A program made the position numbers and the translations under genes. The notes below the pieces were generated by a model. The model ran no database searches. It was not told where the DNA came from and worked only from the letters and a program-made list of their open reading frames with translations. This document shows, one piece after another, positions 24,533 to 35,861 of a DNA stretch of 64,000 bases (the first letter of the stretch is position 1; every line of letters starts with the position of its first letter). Source of the stretch: Mucidula mucida (Eukaryota; Basidiomycota; Agaricomycetes; Agaricales; Physalacriaceae); NCBI GenBank assembly GCA_015501055.1, contig JADNYV010000206.1, positions 1 to 64,000 of the forward strand, in the 5' to 3' direction.

Positions 24533-25128
24533 GATGGATCGGGGTGATGGGATCGGAGAGTGAAAGGGTGAAAGTGGGGATATGGGTGATGCGGATTTGG
24601 ATGAAACGGGTGAGGGAATAGAGGTTTGGATGAATAGGGAGGGATCGCCTAGATCTGAAATAGAATCCAGGACTTGGTAGGGTGGGGAATGATGGTGTGT
24701 ATCGTAATGTAAGTAAAGTAGGTAGGTATCGTAACTGTCTACACTATTTTACCGACTACTGACTACGTATCTACGGAGCCCAAGAGCTCGTCACAAGTTC
24801 GCAATTGCCCAGCCGACGTCCCTCTGGTGTGAGGTAAGCCGAAGTTTTCCTGGGAACGGGGGTTGACCCGTAAACAGCGCCCACTGAAGTGCAACTGCCA
24901 AAAGTTCGTTCTCGTGAGAGCGGCTACTTCCAGCACCCGAGGCAGTTATCTCTAACTGTTAGCCGGCGCTACTGGGACCAATACACACGTATGCGGACGT
25001 GCGCTGGAATTAGGAATCCGTCGATCTGTAAACAGGAAAGGGATGGGGAATGTGTGATGATCAAACAGCGAAGTGCTGATCGACGATCAGGGATGTGTGG
25101 TAGGTGGTAGAAAGTAGTTCCGATCTTC

Positions 25129-25654
25129 TGTTAGCGACTGACTAAGCCACGAGACTCAACCAGGTACCACAGCAAGAACTAAGGAAGAAAGCGTTCGCGT
25201 TCGTAAGACTAGGCTAGGCCAGGTGTATAAACGAGATCGGAACTAAAGTACAATGATACTACACTACTGCTTATATACTAGTAAGTCTGTGTTTGGACTC
25301 CTTGTCCATACGTGTTTCCACTAGGGATGCTCCACGCCCTTGACCCAGTGTTGTATGCTACTAGTCCGTGAAACCATTAAATACGAGTGGTGACTGCATG
25401 TAAGTAATAATACTGAAACGACCATGTGTGCTACGAGTGTCGGCGGTGTGTATACAATAGGGAGTCCATGAGGTATCGGCATGTATGATGTCATCCATGT
25501 GTTGGGCGTGTGTCCGACATGAGTACGGCTTCGGTAATGAAAAGGGGTATGATCGGTAACGAAACAGATGATGAAACGGTCCGTTGGTTGATAAGACAAG
25601 GTCCCGATAAGATATGATAAGATGTAAAATGTGAAAATATGGCGATTCATAACA
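25129..25654 (-). repeat. 5' LTR of gypsy element 2
   Basis: 526 bp, TGTTAGCG...CATAACA, closely matching the 19166-19694 copy. It is followed by unrelated sequence and not by the lost part of gypsy element 1's LTR. Confidence 0.93.
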
Positions 25655-28580
25655 ATGGTGATATCTGTTATTTCGCCTAACAGAGGTGTCCACATTGTTC
25701 ACCGGCGCTGTTATGTTGTGTGAAGGACACCAAAAGGGAGATACCACGGTTATAACAAGGACAACTTACTGCAAGGGCTGAATTTAATCTGTGAAATGTT
25801 TGACCGGTTTCGGCGCAGAGCGAGTAAGTTAGAGTCAAGTCGTATAGGCGACAGCAGTGGGAAACTCGCAACGACAGCGATGTTGCTGCTCAAGGTAACG
25901 ATGACATCTAGATCGACAAAAGTGAGCCTATCGCCCGTAAATGGCATCACAAGCCCACGACATCAAGACAACGTACTGGCAAGGATTGCGTCCATCAGCC
26001 CCAAGACGTTGCCAGTCCGGAAGATTCGGTATATATCCAAACACGTTGCAGTCTAACCACATCGTCGAGGACGAAGAGCTCTATTTAGTCATCGGGCACA
26101 AATCGGTCCATAAGGTGGTCTCAGTCGATATCCATCGCGGGCGAAATCCTCGAGCCGACGCGTAGTCAAACTGATGTCCACCGGCGCATAGCCAGAGAAA
26201 TCCACCCTCCTCGAGAATGCACTGATTCTGCATTCCTTTCGCTGGTGCCAAGTCTCCGCTCTCAAGATGATGCGATCGTTTCAAGGAGAAGACCTGATTG
26301 TATGATGTGAGTCATATAGAACAGACAGACGGGGAACTGGAAACTCACAGATTGGTATTTTGTGGCGGCGGACATACGCAACGCTTTCCGTTGCGTTATG
26401 AGCACAGATAATAGTCGCCGTGTACGTTCTAACCGACTGAACAACGGAAAAGGCACGAACCTTCTGAGTACTAGATTGAAATCGGGTTTATCATCGCCAT
26501 GTAATTGACAATCACAGTCAGTATGATTGCCAGAGTAAGGCTATCAAAGATGTATCCGAATGTTAATGTCGTCAGAATGGGTCGACTTCAGCGGAAAACG
26601 CGGATTAGCCAAAAGTGTCGGAGAGTCAAGAGATAAGATAGTTTTGACCCCAGACGCGTCATAGGGTCTAGAAAATCCTCGTGCTTTCGATGCTCAGGGT
26701 CCAGGACCGCTCGCTGGGTGGTTGACGCGACAAGCGCGTGTAAACGCGCGTCCAGGCATCCAAGGACCGTCGGAATAGTGCCTACGTAATGTACAGAGCA
26801 GCATCCAGGTAGAATTAGGTGTCACAGAGTTGCTAGAGAGTGGTACAAGATGAAATCGCCCAGGTGTAACCATCTCAAGATCGGCGTGGTCGTGGTTCGA
26901 GTGCAAGTTTACCCGATCACTTGGGGTGACCTGGGCTCGATTCTATGACACCAACGGCGACAATTCCCCCCCAATTCCGAGACGAATGGACGACCAGAAC
27001 GTCGGCGTAGTTTGTTATACCCGCTGAACGTGCGGAGCAACTATTCCATGTCGTACACGGTATATCACTCTAGCGACAACACGGACATCATCTGCAGGGT
27101 GTTGAATATCGATCGCACAGGTTTTTATGTCTCCCTGAAATGAAGTTTTTGAGAGGTTGCATTTTATGGTTTTGGGCATAGTACTCGCTCATCCGTAAAA
27201 GTTGACATGTGGTATAACAATAAGTTGGTGAATCTCCTCAACTCTGGGTGTCTCCCATGTTCTAGTAAGATGCTCTAATATACTTTCTACATTATCCTAG
27301 GCATCTGTGCTATCTTTAACGGTGGTGTATCTCAATATATGTATTTTGTAGTCCAGTCTAAGTGGCACTTTTGAAACATACCCTGTCACTTTTCTTACAT
27401 TCGGGCAAGATATTTCGTTTAAATCAACTTCATTTCCAACGTAATTTACAGTATGTGTATCGAACAGCGCTAAAATCTACGTAGTCTGACCCATTATGCC
27501 GGCCGCCACGCCATATTCTGCTCCCAAGTCGGCCACACATCCCTCCCAAAACCGCTTCAGAAATACTCCGAATTATTCAAGAGCAGGGCAGCGTGACGTT
27601 GACGCGCGAGCCAGTCTCCCTCGCTGCAAAATACAAACAGCTAAGTCCGAACAATGATTGTAGGGGTGTACGGCAGTCCTATGATCTTCATAGAGAGAGG
27701 TTTACCGCCTCTGTCAGAGCCAGAGGCTCCCACTGCAGATATCCCAGTCAAGGAGAAGAAAGATAAACCTAATCCTAGTCTCTCATTCACCTCCGAAGCG
27801 TAAACGCGTAGTCACAACAGCTGACGACGACGACGCCCCTTCCCCGTCCAAGGTACCGTCAAAAAGAAGAAGCACACAAAGAAGAACTCTACCCTCTTGT
27901 CTTTTGGGGATGACACATAGACGCTACCCCGCGATGTGGTATTGTCCCCGTTACTCCAGTATGGCGCGTTCCCTTGCATCGTGATCGAGGCTGCCCTTCT
28001 CAAGGGAAGGAAGCTTCTCAGGTTATACAGCTTCATTATCGATATCTTTCCCATCTCGTCGTGACCCAATAGCATATAGTGCGCGTACACGCTGGAATAC
28101 CAACGCTCTCACAAGCCTTCACGCGCCGCCGTTTAGCCATCTCGTCGCGTAACGCTTTGCATTGTCCCCTCCCGATATCACTACCCTCGGGTTTGTGGAC
28201 ATTAAATCACCGAATCTACATACATTCGCACCATCTCGTCATTCCCCCACACCAACCGCATGGCTCATTCGTGATACCCTGACATGACATCTCGCCAAGA
28301 CCCGTTGGCCTGATGGCGTTGGAAGATCTCATGTGGCTATGAACCGTTGGTGAAAACGAGTAATGCGGGGGTGGGGTGAAGATCAGGATGGCGCCTCAAA
28401 ACTATGTTAGACGATGAACATTGTAGAAGCCGCACCTTTAATGAAAAGCCAGTTGTATAACTTGAACAAACACACCGATAGCTGTACGTATACACAAGAA
28501 CATGCCCAAGCGGCAATTGCGATGCGGCGACTACCGTCATGATATTAGGATTACGGTAATAAGAGTGCAATGGAGACGGA
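25655..28580. other. Mostly unassignable region
   Basis: No gene with recognisable homology. A possible two-exon minus-strand gene lies at about 26084-26456: the first exon ends in KYQS, a GT...AG intron of about 51 nt follows, and the second exon includes FLWLCAGGHQFDY before a stop. It is too short to judge. The region 26460-28580 shows short frames only; it could be intergenic DNA or old decayed repeats. Confidence 0.4.
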
Positions 28581-29371
28581 CGGAGCTTGCGGAGAAACCG
28601 TTACTGGAATCTAGGCAGACAAGAATGGAGAACATCTGGGTCTCAGTATAGCGAGTACTGCTGTCCTAGCCTCTCGGTGATGTGGAGGATACCGGAGAAA
28701 CAAAAAAAAAATGAGACGATCCGCATGAACGAACGGGACGGCGCCTATGCGAAAAAGCGGCTCCATTCCAAGACTCGAGCGGGAGTACCTAACAAAAAAC
28801 CGAAAATGAGATCAAGTATCCATATCGAGCGGACCCCCAGCGATGCTGGAGTGTTTGTGGTATCACATCATCGGCAACGAGTACATACATGTATCACAAA
28901 AACAAGATTGTCAATGCGCTCGACAGTCCGAGCGCAAAGATCCTCGCTTCCTCTTGAAGCTCCACTACCTCGGAAGTGCCAGCGCGAACGTGTTCATGAG
29001 CGAATCTGTAAACGGGCCAGTTTCTTCTCCACATCACTCCGTAGGACCAGAGGGCAAACTTTCGTCACCCAAATGCAGAGAAACCGTAGGTGCTGCAGAG
29101 AAAGCAGAACGCGTTGAGGTAGTCGACGGCACTGGAAGATTTGACCATGAAGGGGAGTCGACTGAGTCTTACGGATCGTCCATGCGTCCGCCGAGCCAGG
29201 ACCATGTGTGGAGGAATATGGCATTCACGCCATCCTTCGAAAACGTCGACCTCGAGACGCAATAACGCGCGCTGCCCTCCTGCGAGGACTATAAAAGTTC
29301 CCACATTACCAGGGCGCGACCGCTGTTTTCAGACGCCTAACAGGAATGTTCACAAAAATAAGGGGACGCGA

Positions 29372-29620
29372 TTATAGATACTTACTGCTGTAAAACCAGA
29401 GTGTAGCGCCATTATTGACCACCATCAGGTCAAAATCTGGATGTCCCAAAAACCATTCTGCCTTAGGCATCTTCGGGTTACGGACGAAGGAACGACGCAA
29501 CGCCATGAGCAAATAGAGGTTGTAGCGTGGGCGGCGGAAGGAAAGATAGGACACGAGCACCGATCTCCTAATCATTAGCAACAGGTTTGGTCTGAAGACG
29601 ACGTTTGTTGTTGGAACCAA
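29372..29620 (-). pseudogene. Fragment of a small paralogous gene family
   Basis: Minus-strand segment containing PKMPKAEWFLGHPDFDL and a CAGTAAGTAT splice-donor-like site near 29385. A related segment is found at 33438-33750 and a longer relative at 32376-32940 (KMQQAEWFQG). The flanks 29251-29330 and 33154-33240 are also similar (the shared word ACGCGCGCTGCCCTCCTG). Function unknown. The upper part overlaps the start of the duplicated UNC93-fragment block, so this copy is truncated. Confidence 0.4.
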
Positions 29621-30625
29621 TTTGACGAATCCGTAGGATTCGCTTGACTTACCTTATTAGAAAACAGCAAGACATAGCACCGCTTCACTTCATACCTCCA
29701 AAACTGCCTTGGATCTGAATGGTTCGTCTACTTTCGGTGAACTATTCTCGTCATCCGACGCCAGAGTGGTTCCTGGCCCGGGTGTACTAACGTTCCACAC
29801 GCGGAGGATAGAATCTTCATCACATTGAGTACGCGCCTTGTCAGCCTTACTTGTCACGGAAGCTTTCATGTTCGCTAATAGAGTGTTTTGGACCTGCCGC
29901 CCACCGGATACTGTTGTTCTTCAAAAGAAGTCGGGAAACAGGTAAGAGCTGATCACACTTCTCAAGTTATCATCACGCGAAGGGTGAGACTTGTGGCTCA
30001 CTGGTTGACCTTACTATCGTGTAGGTCCTGCTTGTCTTACTTGTTTCGCATCGCGCTTAGGCCTGACAGCTCGTTTTCCAGTTCACCGCGCTTCTTCTAT
30101 AGGACAATCTTATGGGTACTTGGCGAGTCAATATAAGCATTGAAACGTTGACACTGCATGAGGGCCATGAGGACGATCTGAGGGTTCTTCTAGGGTAGGC
30201 GATCATGTATGTGCTTTTGGAGCTCTCCAAGTTCAAGTTTGAACTCATCGTATATTAAGAATCGTCCACATAGCGTAATGAGTGAAAGGGAACGGGGCTT
30301 CGGTCAGGGCCAGCAATCATGACAGTTCTGCGCCCGGCGATGCTCAATCGATTCTGCAGGATTTGGCCGCGCGGCCAATTTTGAATGGCTGGACGATCCT
30401 TACATGCGACCGCCTCATGACTGTGTTTCTTTTAATACCGACAGTCATCCATGTTCCATCGTGTGCCCGTCTCTTTTGACAGTTCGCCGACTACATGTGT
30501 CCATCTTGCAATCGGATTGCAAAATTTTGTCCAGAATAGAAAGTGAACGTTTGAACGACCGTTCGATAACTTTAGAAGGCCCCCCCGAAAGTTTCGATGG
30601 CAAGCAGTCACAAACTCCGTCCGTC
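29524..30625 (+). repeat. 1.1-kb duplicated block, copy A, with UNC93 remnant
   Basis: About 1,102 bp nearly identical to 38991-40089, same orientation. Its first half (about 29568-30130) is a decayed piece of the UNC93-like gene at 35862-38432. It keeps the exon 4 region (AACAGGTTTGGTCTGAAGAC), part of exons 6-7, the intron 12 region and the exon 14-16 region, but lacks everything between exon 7 and intron 12. Stops and shifts make it non-coding. The second half matches no recognised gene. Confidence 0.8.
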
Positions 30626-30680
30626 CACTATAGCGCCGCGTCGTACGTAAGTGGGACACCTCTTCTTAAGACCACCAGCC

Positions 30681-32077
30681 ATGTCTTGGTTCCGCACGCT
30701 CTTCCGACTATTCGACGATAACGAAAAAGCAATTGCCATCATGCAAACCAACTACGACATCCCAGGCGTCGTGTTCCCATACGAGCCGAGCATGACGCCC
30801 GAAGGGTGGCTTGGCAGGATTACTTCCGACTCCGCAGGCTACGCCTCGGTGCACCGACTTACCGACCTGGAAGGCTGCAATATCGATTCCGTCGCGCACT
30901 ATCGAGAGAAAAATGCTTTGCATGAACGCATCATTATACGCTTGGTTTCACAGAATGACACACGGTACATCCGATTGGAGCGATACAGATTCAGAAACAA
31001 CGAGGACGCGCTACCGTATGGGTCTTTCATCCCATAAACACTACTCAGCATTGACGATGATTTAGACGCAAGGTCAGCCGCCGCACAGCCGAACTCTCTG
31101 GATCCGGAACCGGTAATTCAGACATGGTCAATTTCTACGCCAGGCTTGCCGTTGCTACCAAAGACGGCCGCTATGAGCTGGTGCAGGAATTCACGCCCTC
31201 AAAACCGCTACGCGTCATCGACGTTGCTGCGTTGGCGTCTACCATCACTCATATTGCTCGCGATTTCAGTCTTTTCTGTCATATGTGCCACTGGTGGTCC
31301 GCCCTCTTCTTCGCGACTGCCCGCCGGATGGCTGGTGATCCTCCTATTCATCAGGGTCCTGCCTTTGACAAACGCGGAAGGGGTTTCGGTGTCCGCTTCG
31401 TTGACGACGAAGGCAGGCTCTTTGGCTCCAACGGCCTTGACATCAATCCAATGATCACCCTCGTCACCAACAACATGAAGAAGGCTGGTGTTGACGCTGA
31501 CGAAATTCAGAGGTTTGGTGAAGCCCTCAAGCACGACTTTGATGGACGCATGACTGACGACGAACGGGCGGGTTTCAAGAATAAGCCCGTTGACAGAGCG
31601 TACCAGGCCACCCTCATTTTGTCGAGAACCGCTCGGGCAGACATCGAAAAGCTTGTTCGGGCTGCAGAAGAGCGGCGAGATGAACTGCAGGTAGCGCACG
31701 CTCGAGCTCAGCGGAGGCGGATGGTAGGGTGGCAGCGGAAGGTCGAGCTCAGATGGAGGCGGATCGAGCTCAGGCGGAGGCGGATGGTAGGGTGGCAGCG
31801 GAAGGTCGAGCTCAGATGGAGGCGGATCGAGCTCAGGCGGAGGCGGATCGAGCTCAGGCCGAGGCGGATGGTAGGGTGGCAGCGGAAGCTCGAGCTCAAG
31901 CGGAGACGGAGCGTAGGCTGGAAGTGGAAGCTAAGCTCAGCGCCCTTGAGGTACGCTGTCTCAAGCACTGCTCTTCCGTACTCACCAACTTTACTAGCGA
32001 CTTACGGCACTGAGTGCTGGTACCGCCACCTAACTACCTTCATTTTTTTCATTTTTACAAGTTGCTACCACATATGA
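30681..32077 (+). CDS. Hypothetical protein with C-terminal coiled-coil repeats
   Basis: Two exons, 30681-31015 and 31066 onward, joined by a 50-nt GT-AG intron in frame. The start is ATG 30681 (MSWFRTLF). The N-terminal half is mixed and soluble-looking; no catalytic motif or membrane segment was recognised. From about 31705 the sequence is a tandem repeat with a 63-bp unit. In one frame the repeat codes for an Ala/Glu/Arg-rich coiled coil (AQAEADGRVAAEGRAQMEAD) that ends at 32011-32013. The upstream frame runs into a different, Arg/Trp-rich reading that ends at 32075-32077. The switch is explained by one missing G in the first repeat unit, near 31711. Either the copy is mutated there or the read has an error. 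Confidence 0.6.
31711..31905 (+). repeat. In-gene tandem repeat coding a coiled coil
   Basis: About 2.5 copies of a 63-bp unit built from GAGCTCAGATGGAGGCGGAT and GGTAGGGTGGCAGCGGAAG words, plus a shorter 24-bp sub-repeat. The unit length is a multiple of three, so copy-number change keeps frame. Confidence 0.85.
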
Positions 32078-32375
32078 TCCCATCTCGCGTGTACTACTAT
32101 CGTTTTTTTCCCATCTTACGTGATCTTGTTCCGAGCTTAGCCCGCACGACCCAATAATGACCATCTGCCCAGAAGCTGTCCAAATCTCAAATGCATTCAC
32201 TGGTGCTGACATTCTAAGGCAAAAAAGTAGAGCAAATCTTCGTAGTAGTTCTCAGATGGACGGCAAATGTGATATGGTAGAGCGCTGTCACACGGGATGA
32301 AGATGGCGGTGGGAGATACGGAAATTTTAAGGGGGGGGCGAAGGAAGGGTAGGGTGGGAGTATCTCGGGAGACAA

Positions 32376-32966
32376 TCACTTCCCAGATGCATAAGCTCCC
32401 ACTTTGACGCGCTCGGCTTCGCCACTATAATATGATGTGTGACCAGACGTCCTTGAAACCATTCTGCCTGCTGCATCTTCGAGACAAAGCAGACAAGTGG
32501 AGGAGTTGATAGGACAGCGATATGGGTGTTGAGGTCGAATATCTGCAACGGAAGACATTAATGACAAAGGATTGTTTCTCCTGACTGCAGCTGAGTCGAT
32601 GTTATAGAGCCGCCCACCAACAAGATGCTTCACCCAGGACTTGAGTGGTGAAGCGAATGCAGTACGCGGCGAAATCATGTACAACTGCATCACATACTCA
32701 GGGCGCGAACCTACGTCTAACGAGTAAACAACTTTGGAGGACTTCTTGTAAGTATCGCGACTTGGATGATTGGACGAGACAAAAGGAATAGGTGGGCCGG
32801 CGAGACTAACAGGCGTGTCATAAATCAACCGAGAGGTACCTGACTTGAGAGTCAATCTCCCAATGCGTCAGGAGTAACACACGGACATCGCGTCAAGCGT
32901 ATCAAATTACTCACAAAGCTCAACAACGGTAGCAAAGGATAGCTCATAGATAAAAACTATCCAAAT
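32376..32966 (-). CDS. Small hypothetical gene of local paralog family
   Basis: Minus-strand spliced candidate. A hydrophobic N-terminal exon starting at an ATG near 32966 (MEIWIVFIYELSFATVVEL) is signal-like and followed by GTGAGT. The main exon lies at about 32846-32590 (SLAGPPIPFVSSNHPSRDTY, then EYVMQLYMISPRTAF). A last exon at about 32545-32376 begins IFDLNTHIAVLSTPP and includes KMQQAEWFQG. Related last-exon sequence occurs at 33438-33750 and 29372-29620. The product may be secreted or membrane-anchored. No known family was recognised and exon ends are approximate. Confidence 0.4.
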
Positions 32967-33437
32967 CTCCATCCTAGAATATGGCGTCTATATAATGGGT
33001 CCCAAGACGTCCTGCGGGACACGCGCGTATTTAAGGATGGGGGGTAGAGTTTTTTTGGGTTCAGTTTGTCAAAGAAATTGAAAACACTCTTCTGCCGCCT
33101 CGCTTGGTGAAGAGGGCATCGTCTAGAGCAGACAACCCACTCCTCCGAAGACGTCTACGGGCTTCGAGACGCACTAACGCGCGCTGCCCTCCTGTAAGGA
33201 CGCAGACGGTTCATGCATTACGAGGGCGGATGCGCTTGGATTTTGAATGCGACGTGCTATAGGCAAAGTGTACGATATCATGACGGGAAGCGTGTTTCTG
33301 TGGATTATGGAGGCGGTGGAGATTTCTGACGGCGAGGGGAAGGGTAAGAGGTGCGGACAAACGACAAGGCATATCCTGGTGGGCATGAGAAGTGACAATG
33401 CTAAAAGAGCATCGATTAACTTGATACGAGGACACGA

Positions 33438-33752
33438 TTACAGATACTTACTGATGCACAACCACTGCGTAATTCGGTTTAAGACTTGCACCAGGTCAAA
33501 TATCTGGATGTCTGATGCATCTTCGGGTCGCGATGAGTGGATGGTCGAAGGGTGGACGGCGGAAGAAAAGATAGGACACGAGGACCATTCATCCTTTGGT
33601 TTCAACCTCTGAATCGATGGCGTACCACCGCCCACGAACCCAACGCGCCGCCCAAGACGAAAGCTTAGCGTTCCAGGAAAATCAGGAAGAAGGCGCGCGC
33701 CAAGACCAACCGGCGAGTCTTTTCCTTGTTGACGCTCAAAGTCGGTTTCCAA
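33438..33752 (-). pseudogene. Second fragment of the small paralogous gene family
   Basis: Contains PEDASDIQIFDLVQVLNRI followed by a CAGTAAGTAT donor-like site, aligned with the segment at 29372-29620 (shared TCCTATCTTTCCTTCCGCC-type words) and, more weakly, with the last exon of the gene at 32376-32966. It is probably a remnant; no full reading frame is visible. The region 33753-34346 shows nothing else that can be supported. Confidence 0.35.
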
Positions 33753-34346
33753 AGTGGGCTACATTGGCGGCTCCTCTCGGAAATCCGGTCAGGACTTGGT
33801 AAAATGGTTCAAATGAAGGACGTAGTCAAGCTCCCTCTGTCCATAATTTTGGGTGGTGTAGGGCGGTAGTCGTACAAGATTTCTTCGTATATCTAGCATA
33901 GCGGTGGCATCAGCTCCGAATGGTTTTTGACAGAAAAACTGTATAACGCACCCTTGTGCGCAGGGGAAAAGCCACAGCCCATCATATAAGCTCCAATTCT
34001 CCCAAAGCCTATGCAGAAGGCGTCAACTGTTTGTACGTCGACGAAGGTGATAGCGGTCTGATTGAGCGGTGATTTGGTGCGACCGCGGGCGTGCTATGGC
34101 GCGTAGAAATGGACATGCTATCACAATCGAGGCGACACGGGTATGAAATTGTCGGTGCATGATGGTCAGGATAGAAAGGTGAACCCTAGCCATTTCGGGA
34201 TCTAGCGTCTTCCTCTGGACCATCATCATTGACTGGTGAGAGCAGATGGAAATACAGTCTGGACTACCTGACCGCACATATACTGTAGGTAGGGAATTGT
34301 TTTCTTTCTGAACCATTCCACGACAGTACATTACTTACAATACCTC

Positions 34347-35664
34347 CTAGACCCAAGGCGACTTGTCCGGGAACTTCTCCCCATCCCATAAACTTGCCAA
34401 TACTTTCCTCTCTCCCGTCCACGGTTCCCGAGCATGTTGCACAGCATGGTTCTGTTGAATTGTCATTGTCAAAAACGCGCGTAAAAGAAGATAACTCACG
34501 TCGAAGAAGACCACGTCGCCCTTCTCCCACTTGACCAAAGCCCTCGTCTCGTGAACAATCCGATCTGCAATCTCCATCCACTCCACAGGGATGCGCCGCC
34601 GTCTCCGTAGGCTGGTAGTGGATGGTACCACCATCGTCTCCTAGAAATGGTGGTTCCACGCTTTGTGATGCTTCGATCGTCCTAGGCTGAATCAAGTTTC
34701 CAAAAAAGACAGGTAGGCCGGTGGCATGATGTGTTCGGATAACTTACAAAATGTTAGCGTACAGCGGTGAGCAAAGTTTTCGCGACGCACTAGGTACACG
34801 GTGCCAAACCGTCAAGTCACCGTTCTCGTGCCACTCGAAACGGAGCGAGTGACGCCGTACCTGCTCCTCCACCTTTTGTCGCATAACCTCGGGCGAGTCG
34901 TCTGGTACCACAAACTTCCCGTAGGCGGCAATGACGGACGCCCCTGAATTCGATGTCTTGACCGTATCCTTGGTGTATCGGTATGCATAGAGGACTCCGC
35001 GTTTCTTGAGCTCCGCGACAAACTCGGGTACTTCCTCGCTTAAGCGATGAAGCAACTCTACACCAGAGTTGAGTGGCGTTTCTCCACCAGAGGTTGGTGT
35101 GACCAGACAGAAAAACGACAAGTACGCGGGATGTACGGTGGACCAACCTACGCAATGGTGAGTGAAATCGGATTGATAATGGGTCGGCAACTTACCGTAT
35201 TCATTGTGGTGCCAGATGGGCGCTGTCGGTGGTCCCTCATTCGCCGTAACAACGTTCTCTGCATAAATCTAAACAATATTCACCAGATCACGTCGGGTGG
35301 TGTATAAGGCACGTACGGTGCGCACTGGTGGCCGGCCGACTTCATCGTGCGGTGGTCCGACTTTGGTAGCGAATCCAAAGCGACTGAAGGCCTCCGCTGT
35401 CTCCACACCGAATCCTCGGAATATCACTGCTCCCCCGTGGGCTTTGAGAAGTGCCTTGAACTCGCTGCCGGTCGGGATGACATCCAAATAACTACCGTTT
35501 TCGGCTGGTGGACCGTATATTCCAGGAAACAACAGTGTCTCTGGGAAAGGTGGGGCAGGCAACGTTCGCTGGAAACTGGCGGATATTGGCGTCAATGGCG
35601 ACATGGCAATAATGTCTGCCGGGTCCTCAAAAACAGGCTGAGGTAGGTAAAATTTGCGTCCCAT
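34347..35664 (-). CDS. TauD/TfdA-family dioxygenase, five exons, one frameshift
   Basis: Fe(II)/2-oxoglutarate-dependent oxygenase of the taurine-dioxygenase type. Exons on the minus strand: 35664-35317, 35268-35196, 35147-34800, 34742-34500 and 34451-34347, with introns of 48, 48, 57 and 48 nt, all GT-AG. Exon 1 has GSEFKALLKAHGGAVIFRGF. The metal-binding H-x-[DE] is WHHNE (exon 2), followed by SFFCLVTPTSGGETPL. Exon 4 has VFFGNLIQPRT and KWEKGDVVFFD. Exon 5 supplies the distal His and the 2-oxoglutarate-binding Arg (HAVQHAREPWTGERKVLASL). Frame is lost inside exon 4 at about 34590-34615: HYQPTE is in one frame and IPVEWMEIADRIV in the next. This is a single frameshift or a read error. Substrate is not predictable. 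It lies head-to-head with the UNC93-like gene. Confidence 0.85.
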
Positions 35665-35861
35665 GTCCTGCCGAGGTACTTATATTCTACCATGAAGGGC
35701 TCGATGATATCGCGACATCGAGCCTGACGTAAACATTTTATCTCGATCATAGCATCGCAACATGATGCCGCCATTCTCTACTAGTTTTGTAAACTCGCAC
35801 GGCGGCCGAAAGGCTCTTCAAAACCGACCATGGACATGTATATCGGTCGTCTCTCTTCCCT
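35665..35861. promoter_or_regulatory. Shared upstream region of dioxygenase and transporter
   Basis: 197 bp separate the two ATGs of divergently transcribed genes. Both promoters must lie here or overlap the genes. No clear TATA element was picked out; assignment as a bidirectional promoter is inferred from position only. Confidence 0.5.

Larger units (their letters stand above)
19166..25654 (-). mobile_element. Chromodomain Ty3/gypsy retrotransposon, element 2
   Basis: Minus-strand element of 6,489 bp between LTRs 19166-19694 and 25129-25654 (TGTTA...TAACA). A polypurine tract (AAGGAGGGGG on the minus strand, about 19698-19712) abuts the 3' LTR. Interior order is gag, protease, reverse transcriptase, RNase H, integrase, chromodomain, as in chromoviruses. 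Several frameshifts break the pol frame. The flanking five bases do not match (GTGCG before, ATGGT after), so no target duplication is present. The same family appears at 61715-64000 with a better-preserved frame. Confidence 0.92.

Noticed and set aside
31708..31968. Antisense open frame rich in RLSSIRLHLSS repeats
   Set aside because: It is a by-product of the 63-bp coding tandem repeat, which is open in several frames because its length is a multiple of three.
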